Below, piece after piece: positions 1-9,067 of a stretch of DNA of 42,048 nucleotides (position 1 is the first letter of the stretch; every line of letters begins with the position of its first letter). The translations under genes were made by a program, and so were the position numbers. This DNA is from Halomonas sp. (GTDB taxonomy: Bacteria > Pseudomonadota > Gammaproteobacteria > Pseudomonadales > Halomonadaceae). The notes under the pieces were generated by a model. The model searched no databases. It was not told the origin of the DNA and saw nothing but the letters and a program-made list of their open reading frames with translations. The stretch is from positions 1 to 42,048 of the forward strand of contig JAGYKP010000086.1 in NCBI GenBank assembly GCA_018401555.1. Direction: 5' to 3'.

Positions 1-892
1 GCGGCCTCGAGCTCAGGGAGAAGGCGCTGCTGGCGTGGATCTCCCCCCGCGGCATCGTCGCCGCCGCGGTGGCCTCGCTGTTCGCGCTGAAGCTGGAGGA
101 GCAGGGCGTGGAGGGCGCCGAGATGCTGGTGCCGGTCACCTTCCTGGTGATCATCGCCACCGTGGTGATCCAGAGCCTGCTGTCACGCCCCATCGCCAGG
201 GCACTGGGGGTGATGACGCTCTGCCGCGCCAGGGGGTTCCTGATCCTCGGCGCCAACCCGGTGGCCCGCGCCGTCGGCCTGGCCCTGCAGGAGGCCGGGC
301 TTCGGCGGTGCGCCCCGACGGACACACGACCGGGAGGCGCTGGAGGCGGCGCGGCATGGCGGGCTGCCGGTCCATTACGGCAAGCCCCACTCCGAACATG
401 CCGAGAGCCATCTGGAGCTCACCGGCCTGGGCCACTTCCTGCCCCTCTCGCCCTATCGCGAGGCCAACGACTTGGCCGCGCTGCATTTCGCCGAGCAGTT
501 CGCTCCCGGCAAGGTATTTCGCATCGAGGCCAGCAGCAGATGACCAGGCCGAGCGCCAGCGTCCCCGGGACCTGGCCGAACTGCCGCGGCTGTTCGGGGA
601 CAAGGTCAGCTGGGCCGACCTGGCCAGCCGGGTCGCCCGCGGCGCCGAGGTGCGCGTGGCACGCCTGCATGAGGATCACGACTTCGCCGCCTATCGCCGC
701 GACCACGACGACCGGCTGCTGGCACTCTTCTGCCTCGACGCCAGGGGACATGTGCGGGTGGCCAGCGACCGCGCCGAGCTCGACCCGCAGCCCGGCGAGT
801 CGGTCATCTGCCTGGTCGATCCGACGCCTCACCGGCATTCTGACGCCCGCGTGACTAACGGCTCGATGGCTCGGCGCGCCGAGCCTACCTGA
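1..892 (+). CDS. CPA1-type sodium/proton antiporter, C-terminal part (partial, frameshifted)
   Basis: This is the 3' end of a cation/proton antiporter whose 5' end lies outside the window. From base 3 the frame reads a CPA1-like membrane segment ([20 protein letters not shown]) and another hydrophobic stretch. A Rossmann-like nucleotide-binding segment follows ([21 protein letters not shown]), then a soluble TrkA-like tail. The frame breaks near 295-328 and again near 540, where an apparent TGA stop at 541 is bypassed by a frame change. The tail then runs in another frame to a TGA at 890-892. Family members exchange Na+ or K+ for H+ across the inner membrane. I take the breaks as sequencing indels, since recognisable protein continues across each one. 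The exact C-terminus is uncertain because the last 15 or so codons look non-native. Confidence 0.75.
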   Translation, partial: RPRAQGEGAAGVDLPPRHRRRRGGLAVRAEAGGAGRGGRRDAGAGHLPGDHRHRGDPEPAVTPHRQGTGGDDALPRQGVPDPRRQPGGPRRRPGPAGGRASAVRPDGHTTGRRWRRRGMAGCRSITASPTPNMPRAIWSSPAWATSCPSRPIARPTTWPRCISPSSSLPARYFASRPAADDQAERQRPRDLAELPRLFGDKVSWADLASRVARGAEVRVARLHEDHDFAAYRRDHDDRLLALFCLDARGHVRVASDRAELDPQPGESVICLVDPTPHRHSDARVTNGSMARRAEPT

Positions 893-914
893 CGCCATGC
901 CCTGGCGGCGGCGA

Positions 915-949
915 AGGAGATTGTCCCGCAGCGCCGGAGACAATCTCCT
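915..949. terminator. Hairpin between convergent antiporter and trpC genes
   Basis: A perfect 11-bp stem (915-925 with 939-949) encloses a 13-nt loop, 22 bases after the antiporter stop. There is no T tract on either side, so it may act as a bidirectional transcript end or an RNA-stabilising structure. The terminator role is inferred from position. Confidence 0.45.
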
Positions 950-977
950 GCTACATCCTGAGGCACCGAAAGCGGCA

Positions 978-996
978 GGCCGGCGAGATGCCGGCC
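978..996 (-). terminator. Hairpin just downstream of trpC
   Basis: A 7-bp GC stem (978-984 with 990-996) and a 5-nt loop lie about 30 bp past the trpC stop on the leftward strand. Only a short pyrimidine-rich stretch follows, so this is a weak candidate for the 3' end of the trp transcript. Confidence 0.35.
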
Positions 997-1023
997 CCTG
1001 GGCTGCTCTTTTGCCAGGATGGC

Positions 1024-1828
1024 TCAGAAGAACAGCCGCCGCAGCGCCTGGCCGGGATCGGCCTCGCGCATGAAGGCCTCGCCGACGAGGAAGGCGTTGA
1101 TGTTGTGCTCGCGCATGCGCAGCACATCGCCGGGAGTGTGGATGCCGGACTCGGTGACCACGGTGACACCGGCGGGTATGCGCGGCAGCAGCTCCAGGGT
1201 GGTGTCCAGGGTGGTGTCGAAGGTGTGCAGGTCGCGGTTGTTGATGCCCACCAGGGTGAGGTCCAGCTTGAGTGCCCGCTCCAGCTCCAGGGCGTCGTGG
1301 ACCTCCACCAGCACGTCCATGCCCAGTTCCTAGCGCCTGGCGGTGCAGGTCGGTCAGCTGGGCGTCGTCCAGGGCGGCGACGATCAGCAGGATGCAGTCG
1401 GCGCCGATGGCGCGGGCCTCGCTGACCTGGTAGCCATGGGTAATGAAGTCCTTGCGGATCACCGGCAGCTTGCAGGCGTCGCGGGCCTCGATCAGGAAGT
1501 CCTCGTGTCCCTGGAAGAAGTCGGCGTCGGTGAGCACCGAGAGGCAGGCGGCGCCGCCCTCGGCGTAGCTGGCGGCGATCTCGCCGGGATGGAACTCCTC
1601 GCGGATCACCCCGCGGGAGGGCGAGGCCTTCTTGATCTCGGCGATCACCGCCGGGTCACCCTCGGCGATGCGCCGCGCCAGCGCGGCGTTGAAGCCCCGC
1701 GGCGACCCCTGCTCGGCGGCCAGGCGCAGCAGCTCTGCCTCGGGTACAGCGCGGGAGCGCTCGGCCACCTCCTCGTCCTTGCGCGCGAGGATGCGGGTCA
1801 GGATGGTGGGGGTACTGGAACCGCTCAT
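1024..1828 (-). CDS. trpC: Indole-3-glycerol phosphate synthase (frameshifted)
   Basis: TrpC closes the indole ring, turning carboxyphenylaminodeoxyribulose phosphate into indole-3-glycerol phosphate in tryptophan synthesis. The protein starts [20 protein letters not shown] and carries the family motifs [11 protein letters not shown] (catalytic Lys), [27 protein letters not shown] and [12 protein letters not shown], which make up a TIM barrel. The frame breaks near 1331, where CTAGGAACTGGG appears on the coding strand instead of the expected CAGGAACTGGG. Removing one T restores [14 protein letters not shown]. There is no fused TrpF domain, which fits proteobacteria with a separate trpF. The gene follows trpD after 54 bp, with a GAGGAG ribosome site before the ATG, and is last in the leftward trpEGDC cluster. 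Confidence 0.93.
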
Positions 1829-1882
1829 GGGGTAACTCCTCTTGGGGCTGCGCTGCGCGAGCCGGGGGCTGTGTTGGAAGGC

Positions 1883-2905
1883 TCACTGCAGAAAGACGCG
1901 GGTGAAGTTGGCCAGTTCCTTGAGCTTCTCCAGGGGCAGCTTCGAGGCCTGGGCGTCCTGGGCCAGGGCCACCCCCTCCTTGAGGCTGTCGGCCACATCG
2001 GCGGCATAGAGGGCCGCGCCGGCGTTAAGCGACACGATGTCCGCCGCCGGCCCCTCGCCCACCAGGGCCTGCTCCACCAGGCGCAGGCTGTCCTCGGCGG
2101 AGGCGACCCGCAGCGGGTCCAGGGACTGGCGCTTTATGCCGAGCTCATCGGGGGTGATCACGTACTCGTGGACCTCGCCCTCCTTGAGCTCGGCCACCAG
2201 CGTCGGCTGGGCCAGGGAGATCTCGTCCAGGCCATCCTCGGCGTGCACCACCAGCACATGGCGGCTGCCCAGGCGGCGCAGCACGTCGGCCATCAGCGGC
2301 ACCAGTTCCGGGGCGTAGACGCCCAGCACCTGGTTGGGGGCGCCGGCGGGGTTGGTCAGCGGGCCGAGGATATTGAACAGGGTGCGCACGCCCATCTCGC
2401 GGCGTGGCGCGACCGCGTAGCGCATCGCCGGGTGGTGGTTGGGGGCAAACATGAAGCCCACGCCTACCTGCTCGATGCAGCGCGCCACCTGCTCGGCATC
2501 GAGGTCGAGGTGGATGCCTGCCACGGCGAAGAGGTCGGCGCTGCCCGACGAGGACGACACCCCGCGGTTGCCGTGCTTGGCCACGTGGCTGCCGGCGGCG
2601 GCGACCACGAAGCTCGCCGCGGTGGAGACGTTGAACAGGTTGGCGCCATCGCCGCCGGTGCCGACGATGTCCACCACGTTGTCCGCCTGGAGGTGGACCG
2701 GCTTCATCAGTTCGCGCATCACCTGGGCGGCGGCGCTGATCTCCTCGGCGGTCTCGCCCTTCATGGCCATGCCCATCAGGAAGGCGGCGATCTGCGGGTC
2801 GCTGACCTCCCCGGTCATGATCTGGCGCATCACCTCATGGGTCTCGGCGAAGCTGAGGTTCTCGCGGCGCATCAGGGCCCCGAGGGCATCTCGCATCTGC
2901 ATCAT
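1883..2905 (-). CDS. trpD: Anthranilate phosphoribosyltransferase
   Basis: TrpD joins anthranilate to PRPP, giving phosphoribosyl-anthranilate. The reading frame is intact at 340 residues, typical for the family. It shows the PRPP/Mg binding motif [17 protein letters not shown], the glycine/serine-rich [17 protein letters not shown], and [21 protein letters not shown] chose the ATG at 2905 ([11 protein letters not shown]) because GAGGAG lies a few bases upstream. An in-frame ATG at 2926 overlaps the end of trpG and has no such site. It lies 13 bp after trpG, consistent with one operon. Confidence 0.95.
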   Translation of the reverse strand: MMQMRDALGALMRRENLSFAETHEVMRQIMTGEVSDPQIAAFLMGMAMKGETAEEISAAAQVMRELMKPVHLQADNVVDIVGTGGDGANLFNVSTAASFVVAAAGSHVAKHGNRGVSSSSGSADLFAVAGIHLDLDAEQVARCIEQVGVGFMFAPNHHPAMRYAVAPRREMGVRTLFNILGPLTNPAGAPNQVLGVYAPELVPLMADVLRRLGSRHVLVVHAEDGLDEISLAQPTLVAELKEGEVHEYVITPDELGIKRQSLDPLRVASAEDSLRLVEQALVGEGPAADIVSLNAGAALYAADVADSLKEGVALAQDAQASKLPLEKLKELANFTRVFLQ

Positions 2906-2918
2906 GGTTCTCCTCGAA

Positions 2919-3525
2919 TCAGGCACGGCCCAGCGGCGCCTGGGGGCGACGCTTCAGGAAGTTGGCCAGCAGCTCATGGCCCTGGCGGGTCAGGATCGAC
3001 TCGGGATGGAACTGCACGCCCTCCACATCCAGCTCGCGGTGGCGCAGGCCCATGATCAACCCCGGCGTGATGTCATTGTCATCGGTCCAGGCGGTCACCT
3101 CCAGGCACTCGGGAAGCGTCGCCCGCTCAACCACCAGGGAGTGATAGCGGGTCACCTCCAGGGGATCCTCCAGCCCCTCGAAGACCCCGAGCCCCGAGTG
3201 GCGGATGGCCGAGGTCTTGCCGTGCATCACCTGGGGCGCGCACGACCCTGCCGCCGTAGACCTGACCGATGGCCTGGTGGCCCAGGCAGACACCGAGTAT
3301 CGGCAGGTGCCCGGCGAAGTGGCGGATGGCCTCCATGGAGATGCCCGCCTGGTCGGGGGTGCAGGGGCCCGGCGAGATCACCAGGTGGGTCGGGGCCATG
3401 GCCGCGATCTCGTCGAGGGTGATGGCGTCGTTGCGGTAGGTCTCGACCTCGGCACCCAGCTCGCCCAGGTACTGCACCACGTTGAAGGTGAAGCTGTCGT
3501 AGTTGTCGATCATGCAGACTTTCAT
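2919..3525 (-). CDS. trpG: Anthranilate synthase component II, glutamine amidotransferase (frameshifted)
   Basis: TrpG releases ammonia from glutamine for TrpE; in many bacteria the same protein also serves PabB. The start [20 protein letters not shown] is preceded by GGAGAG, 19 bp after trpE. The oxyanion motif [12 protein letters not shown], the nucleophile in [16 protein letters not shown] and the His-Glu of FHPESI are all present. The frame is lost near 3240, after GRVVRA, and resumes with [12 protein letters not shown] in another frame. The junction needs a one- or two-base correction. Since every catalytic motif survives on either side, a sequencing indel is more likely than a real knockout. 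The usual length of about 200 residues is restored once the frame is joined. Confidence 0.92.
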
Positions 3526-3544
3526 GGGTCTCTCCGCCACCGGG

Positions 3545-5044
3545 CTATTCGAGGTTGTCCAGGCCACGTTCGGCCATGGCCACGGCGCGGAACAGCGCCC
3601 GCCCCTTGTTGAGGGTCTCCTGCCACTCCATCTCGGGCACCGAATCGGCGACGATGCCGGCCCCGGCCTGGATGTGCAGCTGACCGTCCTTGATCACCGC
3701 GGTGCGGATGGCGATGGCGGTATCCAGGTTGCCGTGCCAGGAGAGGTAACCCACCGCCCCGGAATAGATGCCGCGCTTGACCGGCTCGAGCTCGTCGATG
3801 ATCTCCATGGCGCGGATCTTGGGCGCGCCGGAGACGGTTCCGGCGGGGAAGGTGGCGCGCAGGGCGTCCATGGCGGTGAGGCCCGGCGCGAGTCGCCCGG
3901 TGACGTTGGAGACGATGTGCATGACGTGGGAGTAGCGCTCCACCACCATCTCCTCGGTGACCTTCACCGAGCCGGTCTCGCTGATGCGGCCGACGTCGTT
4001 GCGCCCCAGGTCGATCAGCATCAGGTGCTCGGCACGCTCCTTGGGATCGGCCAGCAGCTCGTCCTCCAGGGCGCGGTCCTCCTCCTCGGTGCGCCCGCGC
4101 TTGCGGGTGCCGGCGATGGGACGCACGGTCACCTCGCCCTCCTCCAGGCGGGTGAGGATCTCCGGCGAGGAGCCGGCCACCTGGTGATCGCCCAGGTCGA
4201 GGAAGAACATGTAGGGCGACGGGTTGAGGCTGCGCAGTGCCCGATAGAGGTCCAGCGGCGCGGCGCGATAGGGAATCGACATGCGCTGCGAGGGCACGCA
4301 CTGCATGACGTCGCCGGCCAGCACGTACTCCTTGATGGTCTCCACCGCGGCCTTGAAGCCCGCCTCGGTGAAGCCGGAAGTGAAGTCGCCCTCCTCCACC
4401 GCGGCGCTGCCGGTGCCGGGGCTCACGGTGTTGAGGGTGGCGCTGCGCAGGCGAATCTCCAGCGCCTCCAGGCGCTCAACGGCGCTGGCATAGGCGCCGG
4501 GCTCGGCCGGATCGGCATGCGTCCACAGCGTCAGGCGACCGGAGAGGTTGTCGAACACCACCAGTTCATCGCACACCATCAGCAGGATATCCGGCACGCC
4601 CAGCGGGTCGGGCTTGGCGGCAGCGACCTCGCTGCGCAGGCGCGGCTCGATATAGCGGATGGTGTCATAGCCGAAGTAGCCCACCAGGCCACCGTCGAAG
4701 CGCGGCTGGTCGTCCAGGCGCGGCACCTTGAAGCGCGCCTGGAACTGTTCGATCCAGGCCAGCGGGTCCTCGACCTCGGCGGCGCCGTGGAGTTCGCCGT
4801 CGACGATATGGCTGATGCTGAAACCACGCACCTCGATGCGCTCGCGACAGGGCAGGCCGATGATCGAGTAGCGCCCCCACTTCTCGCCGCCCTGCACCGA
4901 CTCCAGCAGGAAGGTCCAGGGCGCATTGGCGAGCTTCATGTAGGTGGAGAGCGGGGTGTCGAGATCGGCCAGTACCTCACGGGTGACCGGGATGCGGTTA
5001 TAGCCGGCATCGGCCAGCTCATGAAAGCGTTCGGGGGTCATCAT
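3545..5044 (-). CDS. trpE: Anthranilate synthase component I
   Basis: TrpE makes anthranilate from chorismate using ammonia from TrpG. The frame is intact at 499 residues. The N-terminal domain contains [18 protein letters not shown], the LLES element associated with tryptophan feedback binding. The C-terminal chorismate-binding domain contains [26 protein letters not shown] and [20 protein letters not shown]. Two adjacent ATG codons form the start. Upstream is a 251-bp gap with a candidate promoter near 5272-5299 but no leader peptide rich in Trp codons. It heads the leftward trpEGDC cluster and lies downstream of gph, a common gammaproteobacterial arrangement. Confidence 0.96.
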   Translation of the reverse strand: MMTPERFHELADAGYNRIPVTREVLADLDTPLSTYMKLANAPWTFLLESVQGGEKWGRYSIIGLPCRERIEVRGFSISHIVDGELHGAAEVEDPLAWIEQFQARFKVPRLDDQPRFDGGLVGYFGYDTIRYIEPRLRSEVAAAKPDPLGVPDILLMVCDELVVFDNLSGRLTLWTHADPAEPGAYASAVERLEALEIRLRSATLNTVSPGTGSAAVEEGDFTSGFTEAGFKAAVETIKEYVLAGDVMQCVPSQRMSIPYRAAPLDLYRALRSLNPSPYMFFLDLGDHQVAGSSPEILTRLEEGEVTVRPIAGTRKRGRTEEEDRALEDELLADPKERAEHLMLIDLGRNDVGRISETGSVKVTEEMVVERYSHVMHIVSNVTGRLAPGLTAMDALRATFPAGTVSGAPKIRAMEIIDELEPVKRGIYSGAVGYLSWHGNLDTAIAIRTAVIKDGQLHIQAGAGIVADSVPEMEWQETLNKGRALFRAVAMAERGLDNLE

Positions 5045-5245
5045 GCCCGGAATCCTCGATAAGACGGGTTGGCAATGGCAGGCGCCCAGGCGCCGCGGCT
5101 CAAGCGAGTGGAGTGAGCATCACCATCGCCAGCCGCCCCGGGCGGGCGACCGGGCAGACAGGAAGGCGGCATGGGGGGCGCCGCTGGAGTCGGGTGTTGT
5201 CCGTGAACATGCGGGTGGTCATCGAGGGGGTGTCCGCGTCTTATA

Positions 5246-5260
5246 TCAATAACATATTGA
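5246..5260. promoter_or_regulatory. Operator-like inverted repeat in the trpE leader
   Basis: A perfect 6-bp inverted repeat with a 3-bp spacer (TCAATA ACA TATTGA) sits in an AT-rich patch. It lies about 12-26 bp past the candidate -10 box, so it would cover roughly +5 to +20 of the trp transcript. It does not resemble the E. coli TrpR operator. The regulatory role is inferred from position and symmetry only. Confidence 0.35.
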
Positions 5261-5271
5261 AAAGGCTCTAC

Positions 5272-5299
5272 CTTATAGCATTAGCCAAGCTCACGTTAA
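5272..5299 (-). promoter_or_regulatory. Candidate trpE promoter
   Basis: On the leftward strand TTAACG (5294-5299) and TATAAG (5272-5277) are separated by 16 bp. TG precedes the -10 box by one base, giving an extended -10. The -35 box overlaps the gph stop codon, so trpEGDC could be transcribed separately from rpe-gph. The 5045-5295 gap otherwise holds no gene I can support. Confidence 0.45.
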
Positions 5300-6459
5300 A
5301 CGAGTTCCGCCAGCGATTCAACCACGCCATCCGGGCCGCTGTCGCGCACCGGCTCGCCGTGATTGTAGCCGTAGGGAACCGCCAGGGTGCGGAAACCCGC
5401 GGCCTTGCCGGCGGCGACATCGTGGCGCGAGTCTCCCACCATCAGGCACGCCCCAGGCGAAACATCGAAGTGGGCCGCGACAAGCAGCAGCGGTGCCGGA
5501 TGCGGCTTCTTCTCGGGGAGGCTGTCGCCACCCAGGCAAAGGGCGAAGTGCGCGTCGAGCCCTACGCCCTCCAGCAGCGGCGCGATAAAGGCATGGGGCT
5601 TGTTGGTCACCAGCGCCAGGGGCAGGCCACGGTCGCGCAGGGCATCCAGGCACTCGCGCACTCCCGGGTAGAGCCGGGTATGGGCCCCGGGGTCGCGGCC
5701 GTAGTGTTCGAGGAAGGCGGCGTGAGCGCGCTCCAGCAGGGTGCTGTCCACTTCTTCGGCATCCACTGGTATGGCGCCACCAGGCGAGGCGCCGGGGACT
5801 GATCGTAGAGGGGGGCCTATGCCAGGGATGGCATCGGTAGCGCCCAGGGAGGGGTTCACAGCGCCCCCTCGGAGATCAGTCGCCGGATCAGCCTCGCCGC
5901 TTCCGGCGAGTACTGCATGCCGCAGCGCGCGCTCCATCAATACCCGGGAGCCGTTGCCGACCCAGTCGCGCACCCGCGCTTCCCCGGCGACGGGCAGGTC
6001 CAATTCGCTCAGGGCCGCGTCCACGGCGATGGCCAGGTCGGGCACCGAGTCGATCAGGGTGCCGTCGAGGTCGAAGGCCACCAGTTCGATGCCATCGAGA
6101 ATGGGGTGCATGCTCGCTCCTTGTACTCTGTGGGGCCCCTGCCCCGCGGGCAGGCTTGGCGGAGCCCCACGCGCCACCAACCAGTCCCGCTTCTGCGCCG
6201 CAGTAAGTCGCTTGATCCGGGCCTCCAGGCGCAGCGCCTCGCCGCGACTGCCCACCGGCTCGTGGTGGCGCAACGCCAGCGGGCCCTTGCCGCGCAGCGC
6301 CTTGGCGCCACGCCCCGCGGCGTGCTCGGCGAGACGTCGCGCCACGTCGGTGGTGATGCCGGTGTAGAGCGCACCGCCGGCGGTCTCCAGCAGGTAGAGG
6401 TGCCACACCGCCACCTTCTCCGCGGGACACTCGTCGGGCCTGGAACGGGTCCCGTTCAC
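5296..6459 (-). CDS. gph: GIY-YIG nuclease-like domain fused in frame to phosphoglycolate phosphatase
   Basis: One uninterrupted 387-residue frame carries two domains usually encoded separately. Residues 18-95 are a small UPF0213-type GIY-YIG domain ([20 protein letters not shown]), associated with DNA cleavage or repair but of unproven role. From residue 117 it is a HAD phosphatase of the Gph family: [10 protein letters not shown] (Asp nucleophile), [17 protein letters not shown] and MVGDSRHDV. Gph removes 2-phosphoglycolate formed during DNA repair and oxygenation. Gph has its own ATG at 6111 with a strong AAGGAG, so it may be made alone (271 residues). It is about 45 residues longer than usual because of a palindromic insertion in the cap domain, around residues 72-110 of Gph. 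The first start is GTG; a later GTG near residue 16 or 18 is possible. Confidence 0.85.
   Translation of the reverse strand: MNGTRSRPDECPAEKVAVWHLYLLETAGGALYTGITTDVARRLAEHAAGRGAKALRGKGPLALRHHEPVGSRGEALRLEARIKRLTAAQKRDWLVARGAPPSLPAGQGPHRVQGASMHPILDGIELVAFDLDGTLIDSVPDLAIAVDAALSELDLPVAGEARVRDWVGNGSRVLMERALRHAVLAGSGEADPATDLRGGAVNPSLGATDAIPGIGPPLRSVPGASPGGAIPVDAEEVDSTLLERAHAAFLEHYGRDPGAHTRLYPGVRECLDALRDRGLPLALVTNKPHAFIAPLLEGVGLDAHFALCLGGDSLPEKKPHPAPLLLVAAHFDVSPGACLMVGDSRHDVAAGKAAGFRTLAVPYGYNHGEPVRDSGPDGVVESLAELV
5783..5898. repeat. Palindromic element inserted in frame in gph
   Basis: The outer arms pair imperfectly: GGCGAGGC at 5783-5790 matches GCCTCGCC at 5891-5898, and CCGGGGACTGATC at 5792-5804 matches GATCAGTCGCCGG at 5874-5886 with one mismatch. 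A G-rich arm (5808-5815) faces a C-rich arm (5863-5870). An inner hairpin pairs ATGCC (5819-5823) with GGCAT (5830-5834). The gph frame stays open through the element and gains Gly/Pro/Ala-rich residues. Structure and position suggest a mobile palindromic repeat. From memory, similar blocks recur in Halomonadaceae genomes, but this is unverified here. Confidence 0.7.
6117..6122 (-). promoter_or_regulatory. Internal ribosome binding site for gph
   Basis: AAGGAG on the leftward strand lies 5 bases before the ATG at 6111, which begins [17 protein letters not shown]. This matches the usual N-terminus of Gph, so Gph can probably be translated independently of the upstream GIY-YIG part. Confidence 0.7.
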
Positions 6460-6463
6460 CGGC

Positions 6464-7165
6464 TCAGCGCACGCCGGCCAGCTGCTCGCGAAACTCGCGG
6501 ATCACGCCGTCGTAACGGTGCGGGTCCGCCGCGTTACGCGCCTTGAACACCGCCGAGCCGGCCACGAAGGTGTCGGCGCCCGCCCGGGCGATCTCGGCGA
6601 TATTGTCGACCTTCACCCCGCCATCCACCTCCAGGCGGATATCACGGCCGGAGGCATCGATGCGCCGACGCGCCTCGCGCAGCTTGTCCAGGGTGGCGGG
6701 AATGAAGGACTGGCCGCCGAAGCCGGGGTTGACGCTCATCAGCAGCACCATGTCGACCTTGTCCATCACATAGTCGAGATAGGAGAGCGGCGTGGCCGGA
6801 TTGAACACCAGGCCGGCCCGGCAGCCACCGTCGCGGATCAGCTGCAGGGAGCGGTCGATATGGTCGGAGGCCTCGGGATGGAAGGTGATGATGCTGGCCC
6901 CGGCGGCGATGAAATCGCCGATCAGCTGGTCCACGGGGCGCACCATCAGGTGCACGTCGATGGGCGCGGTAACGCCGTGTTTGCGCAGTGCCTCGCACAC
7001 CATGGGGCCGATGGTCAGGTTGGGCACATAGTGATTGTCCATCACATCGAAGTGGACGATATCGGCGCCGGAGGCGAGAACATCGTCCACCTCCTCACCC
7101 AGCCGGGCAAAATCGGCGGAGAGGATCGAGGGCGCGATCTGGAAATCGCGGGTCGCGTCGGTCAT
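6464..7165 (-). CDS. rpe: Ribulose-phosphate 3-epimerase
   Basis: Rpe interconverts ribulose 5-phosphate and xylulose 5-phosphate in the pentose phosphate pathway, in the cytoplasm. The intact 233-residue TIM-barrel protein shows [34 protein letters not shown] (metal-binding His and Asp), [19 protein letters not shown] and LEVDGGV. I start it at the ATG at 7165 (MTDATRDF) because this fits family N-termini better than the in-frame start at 7198. The stop lies only 4 bp from the first start of the GIY-YIG/gph frame, so the genes are likely cotranscribed, as rpe-gph often are. Confidence 0.95.
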   Translation of the reverse strand: MTDATRDFQIAPSILSADFARLGEEVDDVLASGADIVHFDVMDNHYVPNLTIGPMVCEALRKHGVTAPIDVHLMVRPVDQLIGDFIAAGASIITFHPEASDHIDRSLQLIRDGGCRAGLVFNPATPLSYLDYVMDKVDMVLLMSVNPGFGGQSFIPATLDKLREARRRIDASGRDIRLEVDGGVKVDNIAEIARAGADTFVAGSAVFKARNAADPHRYDGVIREFREQLAGVR

Positions 7166-7198
7166 GGCAGGGGTCCCGAGTCGATGACGAGAGGGCAC

Positions 7199-7227
7199 AT
7201 TCTACCAGACCGCCCCACCACCGGCAG
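7199..7227 (-). promoter_or_regulatory. Candidate rpe promoter
   Basis: On the leftward strand TAGAAT (7199-7204), preceded by TGG to give an extended -10, lies 17 bp from a poor -35 box (7222-7227). It sits 34-62 bp upstream of the rpe start codon. The 190-bp gap to msrP holds no other feature I can support. Confidence 0.4.
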
Positions 7228-7356
7228 GCGCCGGATGCCTCACCGCAGGACATGGCCTGAAATGGCACGAAATTACCCACCAATTCGAAATGAATCTCAT
7301 GCGAGAGTGTCACAGTAGCCAGAGCTTGCCGCCCACAACCCCACTGGAGCCATTTC

Positions 7357-8374
7357 ATGCTGATCAAGATTGCCAGACCCAGTGACCTGCACGAGTCCGA
7401 TGTAACACCGGAATCCACCTACCTCTCCCGACGACGCTTCATGGGCGGCATGGCGGGGCTGGGCGCGGGACTCGCCCTTTCCGGCCAGGCCCACGCCAGC
7501 GCCGACTACGCAGATGTGCCCGACGGCGATGCGCCGGCCTGGCTGAAGGAGAAGATCGACGCCACCCGGTGGCAGGCGGTCACCCCGAGCGACCCCGAGA
7601 AGGGACAGGCTGGCCCCCTTCGATGACGCCAGCGGCTACAACAACTTCTACGAGTTCGGCTCCGGCAAGTCCGATCCCGCCCGCCATGCAGGCAGCCTGG
7701 AAACCCAGCCGTGGAGCGTGGTGGTGGATGGCGAGGTCAACAACGGCGGACGCCTGGCCCTGGAGGATCTCGCCAGGCCGTCGCAGTTCGAGGAGCGCAT
7801 CTATCGCCTGCGCTGCGTCGAGGCCTGGTCGATGGTGATTCCCTGGCTGGGCATTCCCCTCGCCGAGGTGATCAAGCGGGCCGAGCCCACCAGCAAGGCC
7901 CGCTACGTGCGCTTCGAAACTCTGGTCGACCCTGAGCAGATGCCAGGGCAGCGCTCCGCCTTCTCGCTGATCGACTGGCCCTACGTGGAGGGGCTGCGCC
8001 TGGACGAAGCCATGCACCCGCTGACGCTGCTTGCCCTGGGGATGTATGGCCGTGAACTACCCAACCAGAACGGTGCCCCGCTGCGCCTGGTGGTGCCCTG
8101 GAAGTATGGCTTCAAGAGCATCAAGTCGATCGTGCGCATCTCACTGGTGGCGGAGCAGCCGGTCAACTCCTGGCAGCAGATCGCCCCCGATGAGTACGGC
8201 TTCTACGCCAACGTCAATCCACAGGTCGACCACCCCCGCTGGAGCCAGGCCACCGAACGGCGCCTGCCCAACAGCCTGTTTAGCCCCAATACCATCGATA
8301 CCCAGATGTTCAACGGCTACGCCGACGACGTCGCCGAGCTTTACGCGGGGCTGGATCTGCGGGTGAACTACTGA
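7357..8374 (+). CDS. msrP: Periplasmic methionine sulfoxide reductase, molybdopterin subunit (frameshifted)
   Basis: MsrP (YedY) repairs oxidised methionines in periplasmic proteins, receiving electrons from MsrQ. The N-terminus bears a twin-arginine signal ([15 protein letters not shown]) ending near AHA, for folded export with molybdenum cofactor. The mature part has [19 protein letters not shown], the molybdenum-ligand cysteine in [14 protein letters not shown], and [15 protein letters not shown]. The frame breaks at about 7602-7604, where GGG appears instead of GG. Deleting one G gives [13 protein letters not shown] and a product of about 338 residues, the family size. GGAG precedes the ATG. 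The stop overlaps the msrQ start. Confidence 0.93.
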
Positions 8375-8994
8375 TGGCAACCCGGAACGGATGGCGAATG
8401 TGGCGCGTGGGGGTATTCCTGGCGGCCCTGGCCCCGCTGGTGGTGTGGGGCTGGCAGGTGGCCAATAACGCCGCCGGGCCCGAGCCGGGACGCTACCTGC
8501 TGCTGAATATCGGCACCGGCGCCCTGTGGATGCTGCTGTTCACCCTGAGCCTCACGCCGTTGACCAGACTCACTCGCTGGAAGGGCTTCACCCTGATCCG
8601 CCGGCAGCTGGGCCTGTGGACACTGGCCTACGCCACCCTGCACATGCTCAGTTACGCGCTGTTCATCCTGGCACTCGACTGGGCCATGCTGGGCAGCGAG
8701 CTGGTCAAACGGCCCTACATCATCGTCGGCATGCTAGCGCTGGTCGGCCTTGCCGCGCTGGGAGCCACCTCCAACCGCTGGTCGATGCGTCGCCTGGGCA
8801 AGCGCTGGAAGACGCTGCACAGGCTGGCCTACCCCATCCTGGGACTGGTACTGCTGCACTTCTTGTGGGTGGTACGCGCCGATCTCGGCGAGTGGGCCAT
8901 GTATGCCGCCATCGCGGCGCTGGTCATGGCGACCCGCCTGCCGCCGGTGGCTCGCACACTCCCCAGGATACGTTATCGTCTCGCCCGCACGTAG
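8374..8994 (+). CDS. msrQ: Heme-binding membrane subunit of the MsrPQ system
   Basis: MsrQ (YedZ) is an inner-membrane heme b protein that passes electrons from the respiratory chain to MsrP. The intact 206-residue product has about six hydrophobic segments. Histidines at about 90 (ATLHMLSY), 149 (KTLHRLAY) and 162 (LLHFLWVV) are suited to ligate heme. The ATG overlaps the msrP stop by one base, so the two genes are translationally coupled. The MsrP-MsrQ pairing is established for this family. Confidence 0.94.
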   Translation: MATRNGWRMWRVGVFLAALAPLVVWGWQVANNAAGPEPGRYLLLNIGTGALWMLLFTLSLTPLTRLTRWKGFTLIRRQLGLWTLAYATLHMLSYALFILALDWAMLGSELVKRPYIIVGMLALVGLAALGATSNRWSMRRLGKRWKTLHRLAYPILGLVLLHFLWVVRADLGEWAMYAAIAALVMATRLPPVARTLPRIRYRLART

Positions 8995-9067
8995 CATCCG
9001 CCGACCGAGCACTCGGAGGCGCTTTGCCGGCCCCGCACGACTGCCACGGCGGTAACGGAGCGCCGAC

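Noticed and set aside
419..1020. Extension of the trpC frame beyond its true stop to 419
   Set aside because: This extension exists only because of the frameshift near 1331; it is Arg/Gly/His-rich and not TrpC-like.
893..1023. Possible tRNA or small RNA in the 131-bp gap after the antiporter
   Set aside because: Only two simple hairpins are visible. There is no cloverleaf and no promoter-like pair.
5100..5222. Forty-residue leftward frame in the trpE leader
   Set aside because: No ribosome site, no Trp codons and no known leader-peptide features. It cannot be supported as a trpL.
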